DNA from: Tanypteryx hageni
Taxonomy: Eukaryota; Arthropoda; Insecta; Odonata; Petaluridae
Assembly (NCBI GenBank): GCA_028673005.1
Contig: CM054112.1
Location: forward strand, 27,196,124 to 27,260,123
Length of the DNA stretch: 64,000 nucleotides
Direction: 5' to 3'
Shown: piece by piece, positions 1 to 9,970 of the stretch
How positions within the stretch are numbered: position 1 is the stretch's first letter
How the letters are laid out: the number at the start of each line of letters is the position of its first letter
The notes under the pieces: generated by a model
The model's input: the letters and a program-made list of their open reading frames with translations, nothing else
What the model was told of the DNA's origin: nothing
The model's database searches: none
Program-made: the position numbers and the translations under genes

Positions 1-295
1 AGTTTTCACAATAATGAAAGATAAATGGAAGCATGGGTGCACGCTTGACTGGCTGGCGATCGGATGATTTTTTTCTCTTTTGCAAAGAGTGTGTTTGATG
101 TAAGATAGTGAAAAAGGTTTTGTTTATGAATGTCATGCTCTACTAAAATCCTCAAAAACTTTCAGACAAATCTAATAAAAATAAAGAAGTTGTAAAATTT
201 TCTTTTTTCAGGAATCGAAATTGGAATTTTTTTTTAAATTCCTCCTGCCTCAGAAATGTGATTTAATTAAATGTCCTCTGTGCTTGATGGGTTAA
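1..295. mobile_element. right end of a piggyBac-like element, cut by the window edge
   Basis: A TTAA at 292-295 closes an end which, read inward on the minus strand, begins TTAACCCATCAAGCACAGAG. It closely resembles the inward-read right end of the element ending at 2936 (TTAACCCCTCAAGCCCGGAG); about 24 of the first 28 bases agree when the next eight are included. TTAA-flanked ends with a CCC start are typical of piggyBac-like elements. No transposase fragment is visible and the other end lies outside the window, so this is a partial call based on one terminus. Confidence 0.3.
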
Positions 296-986
296 GGGGC
301 TATGCATGGCACAAAAGACCAGAATCATTTTGTTTCCTCAGCTTTTTATCTCATGTTTGACTCTAAACTGTGTACATGTCAGTACCCTAGTGAGATAGGG
401 TATTGGGAAATGTTTATGAGAGCACTTTATGTTCGCAATATATTTTACCTATCGCATATTTCTTTCTTGTTACCAGTTTGAGGCTATGCCTGGCACGGAC
501 ATACTTGCCAATATCAGATTTTGAGTTATTCATTCTCAACATTTGTAATAATATTTTCATTGGATCCTAATTACAATAAATTTCACATTTACCATGTTTT
601 TAAATGTTAAGGGATGGCATGAAATTAAGAGGATCCACCATAATTAACACTTTTGTGGAAAAATAAAACTTTTCAAAGTAGGATCCCTGAGAATTTATTG
701 GGTAAGAGTCTCTTTTTTGAGCCAGAGAAATATGTGCTACATGGAAGTAGGTCGCTTACCGATCTTTCTCAATAAAGAGTTCAGGATGTATGTTCCATTG
801 TCATAAAAAGTTTCTTTTATCAAAACAGATTACCATGACAAAGCCTCTTGCAGTACAAAATACAGCATTGTCTCTTTAAGGTTAAATTAAATTTATAGAC
901 ACACAGGTCTTTTAAAATAGTAAAAGATTATAAAAAACAAGGAAGCCTGAAAAAATAAATAATATTAGCAACATTCAAATACATAC
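296..986. other. Nrg intron sequence, nothing recognised
   Basis: AT-rich sequence between the piggyBac-like end at 295 and the splice donor of Nrg exon 4. No ORF, structured RNA or repeat was recognised by eye. It lies within the neuroglian intron downstream of the last visible exon. Confidence 0.5.
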
Positions 987-1180
987 CTGAATTAGCCAAT
1001 AAACATTAGGTTTAGGCCATCCATCTGGAGGATTACAAGTTAACTTGAATGGATTTCCCTCATCTGCACTAACTGTAATGGGAGGCTCATCCTTAAATGA
1101 GTTAAGCTCTGCTTTACGGACAAACACAGAGTTTGAAGTGGCAGTGCCCCATTCATTGTGAGCAAAGCACTGGTACTGGC
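987..1180 (-). CDS. Nrg: neuroglian, coding exon 4 (end of Ig1, start of Ig2)
   Basis: Fourth coding exon of neuroglian, the insect L1-CAM orthologue, a single-pass membrane protein with six Ig and five fibronectin III domains that acts in neuronal and septate-junction adhesion. The exon is 194 nt: two bases complete Gly104, then 64 codons follow (residues 105-168). GQYQCFA carries Cys108, the second Ig1 cysteine. SNSVFVRKAELNSFKDE is the linker conserved in insect neuroglians. Cys152 (KLTCNPPDG) and Trp165 open Ig2. The acceptor is TTTATTTTAG and the donor CAG|GTATGT, phase 0. Exons coding for the rest of the protein must lie beyond position 1. Identification rests on recalled similarity to Drosophila Nrg across four consecutive exons with consistent phase, so it is strong. 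A piggyBac-like terminus lies only 31 bp upstream of the acceptor. Confidence 0.92.
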
Positions 1181-1211
1181 CTAAAATAAAAACAAGGTAA
1201 TTAACTATTTA

Positions 1212-2936
1212 TTAACCCTTAAACGCCGTCAGACGTGCTATTACGTCCTGCGTCAGCCATAATTTCTTTTATCTTTTGACACTAGAGACTACTTTAAATC
1301 TAAATAACCTTTATATATTTTGAAAGAGGAAGCTTTGAACTTCCTATCTATGCGTGTCCTGTATTTTTTTCCTGTTTATAAAAATATATAATCAACGTTG
1401 AATTTTGCAATGGAATTTTCAATTTTGCTACGATATGACGGTGTTTTTCCGTATAAAAATAGCTTTTTAAAGCAGCAAGGAACCTATCCTTGGTGTTTGA
1501 AATGCAATGTAGCAATTGCGTATCTTTTCAAAGGGGAGCACGATTTTTCTCCTCTTTTTTTCCTGGTGGAGCCATTTGGCTTATGTCATGCGACAAAGGT
1601 CTTCGTTGGAATGTAAAAACATAAAGGAAAATGTCTTATTAGAAATGTTTACGATGCAATTCATGAAGAATGGAATTGGGTTGAGTAAAATCATATCGGT
1701 AAACATTCGCTTTCATGACCGCGCGATCCTTCGTTCCTTGCTGCATAGGAGAGCGTCAACACAAACCAATATCTGTTATTTCATCCTCTTTGAGGTGGTT
1801 CGGATTACTAAGGTTTTTTGCATCCCCAAAGAAAGTTAGTTGAGAAGGAGCCTTTGTTTTTTTCGAAGAGAAATTGTGTACATCTATTTGTATGTATTTG
1901 TGTACATATAATATACATTTAGTTTTGTGATAGAATTTTAGCTTTTACCACTGAGCTACGGACTTTCGGTTTCTAAAGTTGACACACAAATACCTGAGGA
2001 AAGGGAACCCACAAAATTGGGTTCCTTTTCTTTGTCATCTGAAAGAAGATGTAGGGTTTGTTTTCCTCTTCAGATAAGGAGTTTCTCTGTTGTTCTATCT
2101 AGTGGGACCAAAGCAGCGATGAAGAAAGTGAGCAAGAAGAGGCACGTCATAAAAAATCACGAACAGCGAAGCTCTTCCATATATTTACACATTATTTTAC
2201 TAGAAGTGTTTACTAAACTATAAGGCATTTCTTGCTAAATCCAATTACGCATGTGTAAATTTTCTAAAAATATTTGGAAAGAACTCATAAGCTAGTTTAA
2301 CTTTTGAATGTTTTTCGTGTTTTGCATCTAAATTCATTTCTGATGTATATACGTCATATCTGCCTTTCCAATGGACAAAATGTAATCATTGTAATCTATG
2401 TGACTTTTATAATGACCAAGAATAATGACTTTATAACTAAAACGTTTATATTATAAATAAATCGTCTTCTAATAAATCAGTAATACTACATTTAAGTTTC
2501 CAGTCAAGACATGAAAAAGTTGAGATACGTAAAACTTTTCACCTAATTGGTTTAGATGTGTAGATTCATAGAATAAAATAGTTACTAATTTAAGTTAATC
2601 TTTTATTAAGATTGTACATCAATAACTTGCATGGATTTCCCGGTGCTGAATGTCATATATAAAGCGCGAACATGCACCGCAAAATTCGCGATTGGTGTAC
2701 ATTCTCTTCTACTGCAACAATGTTTGTTTGTAAAATATGATACGAAAAATGGATATATACAAATTTCATGTTTTTCGTAAAGCCACAAAAAATCAGAAAA
2801 ATCGAGAGAAAACTTATAAAGTTATGATTTTTTAAAGTTTCTCGAATGTTTTTGCAACGCAATCGTGAAAATTTAAAAACCTCATCCGGCCGTACGGGTG
2901 GGATTTTATAAATCTCCTCCGGGCTTGAGGGGTTAA
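1212..2936. mobile_element. piggyBac-like non-autonomous element
   Basis: The segment is bounded by TTAA at 1212-1215 and 2933-2936. The left end reads TTAACCCTTAAACGCC and the right end, inward, TTAACCCCTCAAGCCC; these are imperfect inverted termini of piggyBac type. The length is about 1.73 kb including both TTAA copies. No intact transposase is present. A short stretch near 2110-2180 can be read as an acidic peptide (DQSSDEESEQEEARHKK) reminiscent of piggyBac transposase N-termini, but it has no continuation. The right end matches the partial element ending at 295, so a small family is likely. Confidence 0.5.
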
Positions 2937-3153
2937 AGTGCATCATAAAAATACACTTTAAAGAGGATCATTTCAATGTCTGAACACAACCGCATCATGA
3001 TTTTCAAATAATGCATGACACATGAAACTTAAATTCTTATGTAACCCCTATGAAGAGACATGATTATATTGGAAAACAAGTACTGCTGTAACAGGCACAA
3101 GGATAAACTTCAGCAAGTGGCAGAAAATGATAAAGAAATAAAAAGTTACTACA
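2937..3153. other. short intron stretch, nothing recognised
   Basis: AT-rich sequence between two piggyBac-type TTAA ends. No coding or repeated feature was seen. Confidence 0.4.
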
Positions 3154-3345
3154 TTAACATGTTCGCAATGCTGAGACCCACCGGTGGGTCCTGGTATTAT
3201 GTGCCCATAGGCGGTGGGAACCACCGGTGATTGCACCTATGACTGCCAGAACCTACCGGTGGGTCCTGGTTGTATGTGCCCGTAGGCGGTGAGACCCACG
3301 GGTGATTGCACCCATGACTGCCGAGACCCACCGGTGGGTCCCACC
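3154..3345. repeat. short tandem repeat with palindromic ACCCACCGGTGGGT cores, next to a TTAA end
   Basis: The palindrome ACCCACCGGTGGGT and its variants begin at about 3175, 3249 and 3325, a period near 75 bp. Each unit also holds a half copy of the form GTGGGAACCACCGGTGATTG. TTAA at 3154-3157 followed by CATGTTCGCAATGCTGAG looks like a piggyBac terminus with subterminal repeats. It is well placed to be the 3' end of the minus-strand piggyBac relic whose stop codon is at 3626. GC content is well above the surroundings. Confidence 0.6.
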
Positions 3346-3625
3346 TCGCTTTGTGAAAAATTGAAAAATTACAACAATGAATAAAATGAAAAATATATCA
3401 TAATAGTAGATTGAATAAGTAGATTAAAAATATAATTACTGATATAAATGGTTTAGATGAAAATTACATTAATACAATTCAGTATAACAAAATTTACAAT
3501 GCTATTCTACAGCTAATAAATTATAAAACAATTATACCTTCATAAAACAAATACAAAAGTACAGTTCTTAAAAATATCAGGAGAAAAATTCCTATGAAAT
3601 AATAGTTTATCATAAAAAAATAAAT
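3346..3625. other. probable 3' non-coding part of the piggyBac-like relic
   Basis: AT-rich sequence between the transposase stop codon at 3626-3628 (minus strand) and the tandem palindromic repeats near 3345. No ORF was recognised. Its assignment to the element follows from position only. Confidence 0.35.
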
Positions 3626-5269
3626 TTACAAACAATACTCATGTTTTTCATTGAAACAGTCAAAACCAAGGTTGTCCAACATACAGCCCTCGGGCCAGAA
3701 TGCGGCCCACCGGAGGTTTTCATTCAGCCCGCGAGAGGCTTTCATCCATTCAGCAAACGTTTTGTAACTAATGCATACAAATTAAATTTACAAAAACTTT
3801 TAAGTGGTTCTTTATTAAGGATATGCAATGCGCCTGTGTTGAGATGCATTTTCTCAATAATCAGTCTTTGATTATTTAGAAGTTCCTTCTTCATCGCGAT
3901 TCCTGATACTGCAGTCTCAACCGCAGGGCCACCGAGAGGGCGGGGATACCGGGGCAAAATCCCCGAGGCCCGGGCCTCGGTCTTATGAGCGGTCGCAATA
4001 CATTCCTATCGTAAAACGCGGGTGCAAGGAACGCCATCAACCGATTTCAAGGGGCGGCGTTTCGTACCTTCCCACTTTCCTTTTCTCAGCCCTCGACTTG
4101 GGTTTTCCCCACTCTGCCCACTGCTTTTCTATCTTCCCTTAGCGCCGTATGCCATCTCCCCACTTCTCTCATTTTCCTCCCTTACGGTCATTAGCTTGTC
4201 ATAAAATACTATGAGAATGAAATTTTCCTGAGCGTCAGCAACAGTGGGGATTGGTGAAGGCAAGAAAGGATGTTAAGGTTCTCTCTTCCACGATCATAGG
4301 ATAAAATAACAAGCTGCATATGGTGACAGGATCCCAACAATGCATCCTTTTAGCATTCTTCACTTAATTGTCCTTCTTTTCGATTGGGTTGTCTTTAGTG
4401 GTTTGTTAGTAATGGCCGCCCTTTCTTCGCCTGCAATGAGAACGGGGGATGGTAAACCGTTATGTTCCTACACATTGGAGAACTCACATAGTTCTCTCTC
4501 CTAGCCCTTCTTCCACCAATTTTGCATTTGGGAATTTCACGAAATACGTTGTTAGCCCTTCTATCCCGTCAGTTCTACAAAGCATTTTGTCAAAGAATCA
4601 TCGGTCGAGTGAGTTTGGTCTTCTTGCAACTCTCAGTGTCAAGATAGTGAATATATAACAGGTTTGTGTTTTCATTTATAATTATTTAATAATATTTTGT
4701 TGTCTTTGCTCGGCAGTTTATATCAATATTGACTTTTACTGTTTTTGCGTTTACGAATGCAGGTGTTACTTAGCGACTTATGGACATAGCAAATTAAAAT
4801 CAGAGCAGCATTTTAATTGAAGAGGTAAGTTTCGATTTACATTTTAAAATTTTGCCAAAATCCGCTATTTCTGCTTTTTCCTCTTTCAAGTATCTTTACA
4901 TGACTGAGGTCTCAAAAATACTTCCTGCTAGAATAATAGTCTCAATTTAATTGTTTCTTAATTTAAAATGCATGTGACGATCCTTTTAAATTTTGGCCTC
5001 ATAGGGCAGTGTTTTTAAAAACCTCATGAGTAGTATATTCCAGGAGATTTTTTATAGGTTAAAAAAACAACTTATGTGAACAATGAAACTTCCTTTATTT
5101 ATTGATTAAAAAACACTGCTTTTTCAACTTTAATTTTATTGTTATAATATGGTATAAGAAGAGAGCTTGTGACATGCATCGCAATCACATTGAATTGATT
5201 TTTTCCATTTGGTCATTTATAAGAAAATTTCACGCCCCATATTAGCTATTTACATTGGCAGTTAAAACT

Positions 5270-5375
5270 ATTCTTTTACTCCTTTTCTTTTCCTACCTCT
5301 CTATCCCCTTCCCCCTCTCTCTCCTTCCCTCTCTCTCTCCATCCCTCACCCCCTCTACCCATTCCATTCTCCCTC
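5270..5375 (+). repeat. CT-rich low-complexity tract
   Basis: Pyrimidine-rich sequence with runs of CTCTCTC and CCCTC. Any ORF across it encodes only Leu/Ser/Pro-rich low-complexity sequence. A similar tract lies near 20165-20255. Confidence 0.7.
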
Positions 5376-6417
5376 CATACCACCTTCTTTCCCTACACAT
5401 TAGAGAAATTGTACCTACAGCATTGTATGTACACTGTGCTTCCCAGTTTGAATTTAGCTATTAGCAACGCTTGTGATATCGCCCCCTTATGTAATTGCAT
5501 GGGAACTGTGGGTAAAGTGTATGTTTTTTCCAATACATACCTCGAAAAGGCAGGTTGTATTAAAGTCAGTAATTGAGAATAATATTGAGCCTTCTGCAAA
5601 TTGCAAAAAATTAAAAGAATTGTGCGCCACAAGATGGATAGAAAGACAATTCTGTGACAGCTTTTGCAGAATTACTTGATTCGGTTTTAAAATCTTTAAA
5701 TATTATCACTGAGTAGCGTGATAGGGACACTTTGTCCAATGCTAAACTATACTTTGTGCACAACGAAATTGAGTTTGTTTTATCATTATTTATAGTAAAA
5801 AAAAGTTTCAGCTTATCATTGTCGCTCTGCAAGAAAAAAATTTAGATCAAATACAGGTTATTAACTGAGCAGATGACGCAATTGAGGAATTAAGAAGTTT
5901 GCGGATAAATTTTGATTATGAATTCGGTATCATTTTTAAAGAAGAGGTCTGAGTTCGAATCTTGAAGCACTTTTCTCAACATGTGTAACACAGGAATAAT
6001 TGACACGTAATTTTTTTAACCAAAATTAAAATATCTTAAAAATACAACATCGGACATTGATTTTTATTATCTTAATGTCGAAATAAGAATCTCATTCTAT
6101 AACGATCATAAACGCATATTAATTGCATAGGACTTAGGATCAATCTACCAATGTCATTACAGCAGAAATTATGGTTCTTAAAATAGTTGGTGACGGAAGA
6201 ATTACATTGATTTTTGTCTTTAGATTTGATTTTCCTTTTTATTTCTTTATTTTATTGTGTATTTTCCCTTTATTTTTCAATAAGAACTTAATATCAGATA
6301 TTAATTTATTACTGTAATATTTTGAAATTTAATTCTTATTAAGCACGTAAATATGCAGAGATTGTTATTTTTCATTGAAATTAACTTGGTTATAATAAAA
6401 TAAATATTTATAGGTCA

Positions 6418-7649
6418 ACATTCATTCAGTCAAGAAAAAAAAATTGCAAGTGATTGTCGTATCTCCAAAGCATCGTGTATCCATGACTTCTTTGTTATTG
6501 AACATAATGACGGCATACTATGTCTTATATGTCACGAGAAGATAGCTGTTATTAAGGAATACAATGTCAAGCGACATTATTCTACAAAACACTCCAGTAA
6601 ATTTGACAGCCTCGTGAGTCAAGTGAGAATCGACAAAATTACCTCGATGAAAAAGAATATTATTGTACAACAATCTTTTTCAAAGCTACAAAGGAGAATT
6701 CTGAGGAGACGACCAAGATCAGTTTCTTGATAGTCGAAACATTAGCAAAGATAGAAAAACCATTTTCTGATGGGGAATTCGTAAAATATTGCCTGGACAT
6801 TTTTACATCTGTTGCATGCCCTGATAAAAAGTCGTTAGTTCAAAAAATTAGCCTTTCGCATCAAACAATTGCTAGAAGAATAGATGAGCTGGCATCTAAC
6901 ATTAAAAATACTTTGGTAGAAAGAATTAAGGTGTGCAAGTTTTACAGTTTAGCTGTTGATGAGAGTACAGATGTGCACGATACAGCTCAATTGGCAGTCT
7001 TTGTACGACCTTACTTTCTTAGTTGACACAACCAAATATCTTGCAGAATTGAATATAAAGCTACAATGCATTATATGAGCATGTTACAGCCTTTACTGAG
7101 AAGTTAAAACTGTTTCAAAAGCAGTTACTTGTTAAAAAAACTGACCACTTCACAACATTTGCAGCAAGACCTGCTAAGACAGTAAAATTTGAAAAATACG
7201 CAACATTGATTAGTAGCCTGAGAAACGAATTCGAACAGAAATTTGCAGATTTCAGAAATCATAGTCTCGAGCTTAAAATTTTTGCTGATCCGTTTAGCAT
7301 GGATGTTAATGAAGTGGAAAATACCTTTCAATTAGAATTAATTGAAGTTCAAGCCAGCAGTCACTTGAGGAGAGATTCTGTGGAGAATGACATTCACACG
7401 TTTTATAGGAAATACGTTAACAAAGAATCCTTTCCAAATCTTTCGAAACATGCCATTCGGTTTATTGCACTGTTTGGTAGCACATATTGTTGTGAACGAC
7501 TTTTTTCACTTATGAAAAATGTAAAGTTAAAGTCGAGGTCATTATTGACAGATGAACATTTATGCAATGTACTTCATATTTCCACGTCAAGTGTATGGGG
7601 GGACATTGATTTTTTGTGCAAGCAAAAACTATGTCAAATATCTCACTAA
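6418..7649 (+). pseudogene. hAT transposase relic (GTF2IRD2/ZBED type)
   Basis: Three collinear pieces of a hAT transposase of the kind usually annotated in arthropods as GTF2IRD2-like or ZBED-like. First, an N-terminal zinc-finger segment at about 6418-6685, GILCLICHEKIAVIKEYNVK followed by RHYSTKH, giving a C-x2-C...H-x4-H pattern. A frameshift near 6685 joins it to EKPFSDGEFVKYCLDIF... ending in YSLAVDESTDVHDTAQLAVF with the first catalytic Asp (6727-7026). Most of the catalytic middle is then missing around 7030-7080. The C-terminal part (about 7080-7649) resumes with VTAFTEKLKLFQKQLL and ends in the hAT dimerisation block FGSTYCCERLFSLMKNVK with stop at 7647-7649. The element is therefore dead. 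It lies inside the hAT termini at 3667 and 7918 and in the same orientation as the left terminus. Confidence 0.85.
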
Positions 7650-9525
7650 ATCCTTGTAATTGCAAAATTGTAATTTGCCTATTTGTATATTGAATAAATA
7701 ATAATCTTTGTGAATCTTGTGAATTTTATTCTTTGAACTTCAATAATTTTAATGATAAAAAAGAAAACATCAAGCATAAATGAGCGTCTTGAATGGCCTA
7801 TATGGAATAGACATCAGCTCGCATAATCCCTAACAAAAAAAAGGTCATACATTTTGACCTGAAGGAGGCTGAAAATTTCTAAATGTGGCCCTTCACTGAA
7901 AAAGGTAGGACAACCCTGGTCTAAACACATAGTGGGCTGTCCATCGCAGTCTTTACAAAACGTTTTCACTTTTTTGTTTTTGCTTTGACCTCCTTCACTC
8001 CTTTTTCCCCACAAAGTTTTTCATAGCAGCCGTGCTTCTTTTTCTACAATCCCTGGCCACCCCTTGATATGCTCCTAGCTTATGCAGGACTTTCTTTTTG
8101 GTCATCCTAGCCGCTTCACCACCACCACCACTATCTCGAATATGCCTGTGAATAATTTTTTCCCTGAAAATGAGTTTATCCATTTTCTTTGCATTCCCAC
8201 CATATTTATTATAAATATTCCATGCATTCACCACATATATTCCAAGAAGAAGTTCTATGGCTACTTTTTTATACCACTTCATCGATCTTCTTATGCAGGT
8301 ATAGTAAGATGACATTTGGTCGGAAACATCAACACCCTTTTTGGCAAAATTATAATCTATCACTGATGATGACTTCATTTTATTTTCACCTTTTCATGAC
8401 TTAGATGATGATCGAACTAAAATGTCCATGTGGGCAGGATCCGAAGAGGCCATTAGCACTGGCCTCTTATCTTGCCATTTCATTACTCTCATACCATTCT
8501 TTTCTTTTGCAAAAATCTCTCCCCTTTTTAATTTTTTTGCACAAACCTCTTGGATTACCACATCGATTTTGCCTGTGTTCCACAAACATATATTTTTTCT
8601 TTAGTAATTCTTCACAAAGAGGCACGCTTAAATAAAAGTTGTGTCTACGTATAATGTTCTGCCCTCGTTCAAAATTACCGCAATCATTTCCAGCACAACT
8701 TGTTCGGCATGTCCTTTCCCACTTCCACCTGGATTATCGCTTTTGCCGGCATAAATCTTCAGGCTATATGTGTAAGCCTCAGGTGTACACAGTTTCTAGC
8801 ACTTCACACCGTACTTATTAGCTTTTCCAGGGAGTTATTGATGAAAAATCAGCCTACCTCTCCATGACACCATTGATTCATCGATGACGATTTTCTCACC
8901 ATCGATTGAAACCTTCTGCAAATCAGATCAAGTAATGACTTGATCTTGGATAATCTATTTTCACTTGTTTGAGTCACATTATTACTGAAATGAAAGCACT
9001 TCAGAAGCATCTCAAGCCGATCACGTTTCAAAGTGCTTCACATGAGGTCGTTCTGATATAAGGGTTTGTTGGACCAATATAAACGCATTTTTGGCAGATG
9101 GTTAACACCCATAGTCATCAAAACTGCTAAGAACCTTTTCATTTCACTTGCTTATGTTTCCTTCCATTTTTTCATAAAGGATCTTCTCTTAGGGACTTCA
9201 GAAGCTAAATATTGGCTCGCATACCTGTTTGTCTCCTTTACCAGCAGGTCCAACACTTTGTCGTTCAGAAAATGTTCATATGAGTCCATCGGATCGGAAA
9301 AATCCTTATCGACCAGCAAACCATCTTCACCCATGTAGCAAAAATGACGATCAGCATTTGAGCAATCTCTCTACAAATCTAAAGCTTCTGCTGTATCATC
9401 AACATCTTCAGAAGAGGCTTCTTTGATGCCTTCAGCTTCTGATGGCTCGTACAAAGATTCAGAATCACCATAACTTGACATCGAAGCGTCTGAATCAGAT
9501 ATGGTATCGAATAAAGTTGACTTTA

Positions 9526-9970
9526 TATAGCAAATTACAGACTGATTTTCTAGGAACTCAACCAGAACACAATATCACTCGAGGATAACCAAAACAAAAC
9601 TGATCTATAGGATGGGAAAACTTGAGTAAAAGAGAATCGGAGTAAAAATAAGCCAATGAGATGTAATTGCCTAAACTGTAGGGAAAAAAATTAGCCAATG
9701 AGATGTAAAAGCCTAAACAATTCATAAAATGTTTTGAAGGTGCCACTTCAAAGTGCAATAAAATAAGAAGTCGCATGTAAAAAATAAACATGGGTCTTGC
9801 CACATGCATCAGCAAAAATTCGGGGTCAAAGATTTCCAAAAATTCAGCTGCACAGGATGCGTAATATCGGAAGATAACTACTCATTTCAAAGTGCACGCT
9901 TTAGCCAAGTGTATAAGTGACCGCTACCCTCTCTTATCCTCGATGGTACTTCCCTTCTCTCTCCTGCCTT
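9526..9970. other. region between two piggyBac-like elements
   Basis: AT-rich sequence upstream of the minus-strand piggyBac relic and left of the TTAA at 9971. It contains a short direct duplication around AGCCAATGAGATGTAA (about 9652-9667 and 9691-9706). It may be the 5' non-coding part of the minus-strand element, but no matching terminus was found. Confidence 0.35.

Larger units (their letters stand above)
3667..7918 (+). mobile_element. hAT element nested in the piggyBac relic
   Basis: Terminal inverted repeats are CAAGGTTGTCCAAC at the left and, inward from the right, CAGGGTTGTCCTACC, followed by a GGGCC/CGGCCC-rich subterminal region as in Charlie/ZBED-type hAT elements. The flanks are 8-bp target-site copies, GTCAAAAC (3659-3666) and GTCTAAAC (7919-7926), differing at one base; 8 bp is the hAT signature length. 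The element is 4252 bp. It carries a decayed transposase at 6418-7649, a CT-rich tract near 5270-5375 and GC-rich sequence at 3915-3985 that may be a relic of a further hAT-like end. The insertion point is inside the last codons of the piggyBac transposase. Confidence 0.82.
3626..9525 (-). pseudogene. piggyBac-like (PGBD type) transposase relic, split by a hAT insertion
   Basis: Minus-strand remnant of a DDE transposase of the piggyBac superfamily, broken by frameshifts, stops and a 4.25 kb hAT insertion. In order from the N-terminus: an acidic Ser/Asp-rich leader near 9520-9370 (SDSDASMSSYGDSESLYEPS); a DPMDSYEHF...ETNRYASQY block at 9334-9152; MKRDRLEMLLKCFHFSNN from 9031; and the first catalytic-region motif VIDESMVSWRG near 8880. 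KNGMRVMKWQDKRPVLMAS follows near 8500, then DYNFAKKGVDVSDQMSSYY...RSMKWYKK near 8350. The Cys-rich C-terminus starts at about 7980 with FCKDCDGQPTMCLD. It is interrupted there and resumes on the far side of the hAT element as CFNEKHEYCL with stop at 3626-3628. Length and motif order fit a PGBD transposase of about 550-600 residues. The 5' terminus is not securely located; the only TTAA between about 9460 and 9975 is at 9971. Confidence 0.8.

Noticed and set aside
3915..3985. Second nested hAT terminus (CAGGGCCACCGAGAGGGCGG) inside the hAT element
   Set aside because: No partner end or target-site duplication was found. Mentioned only as a possible relic.
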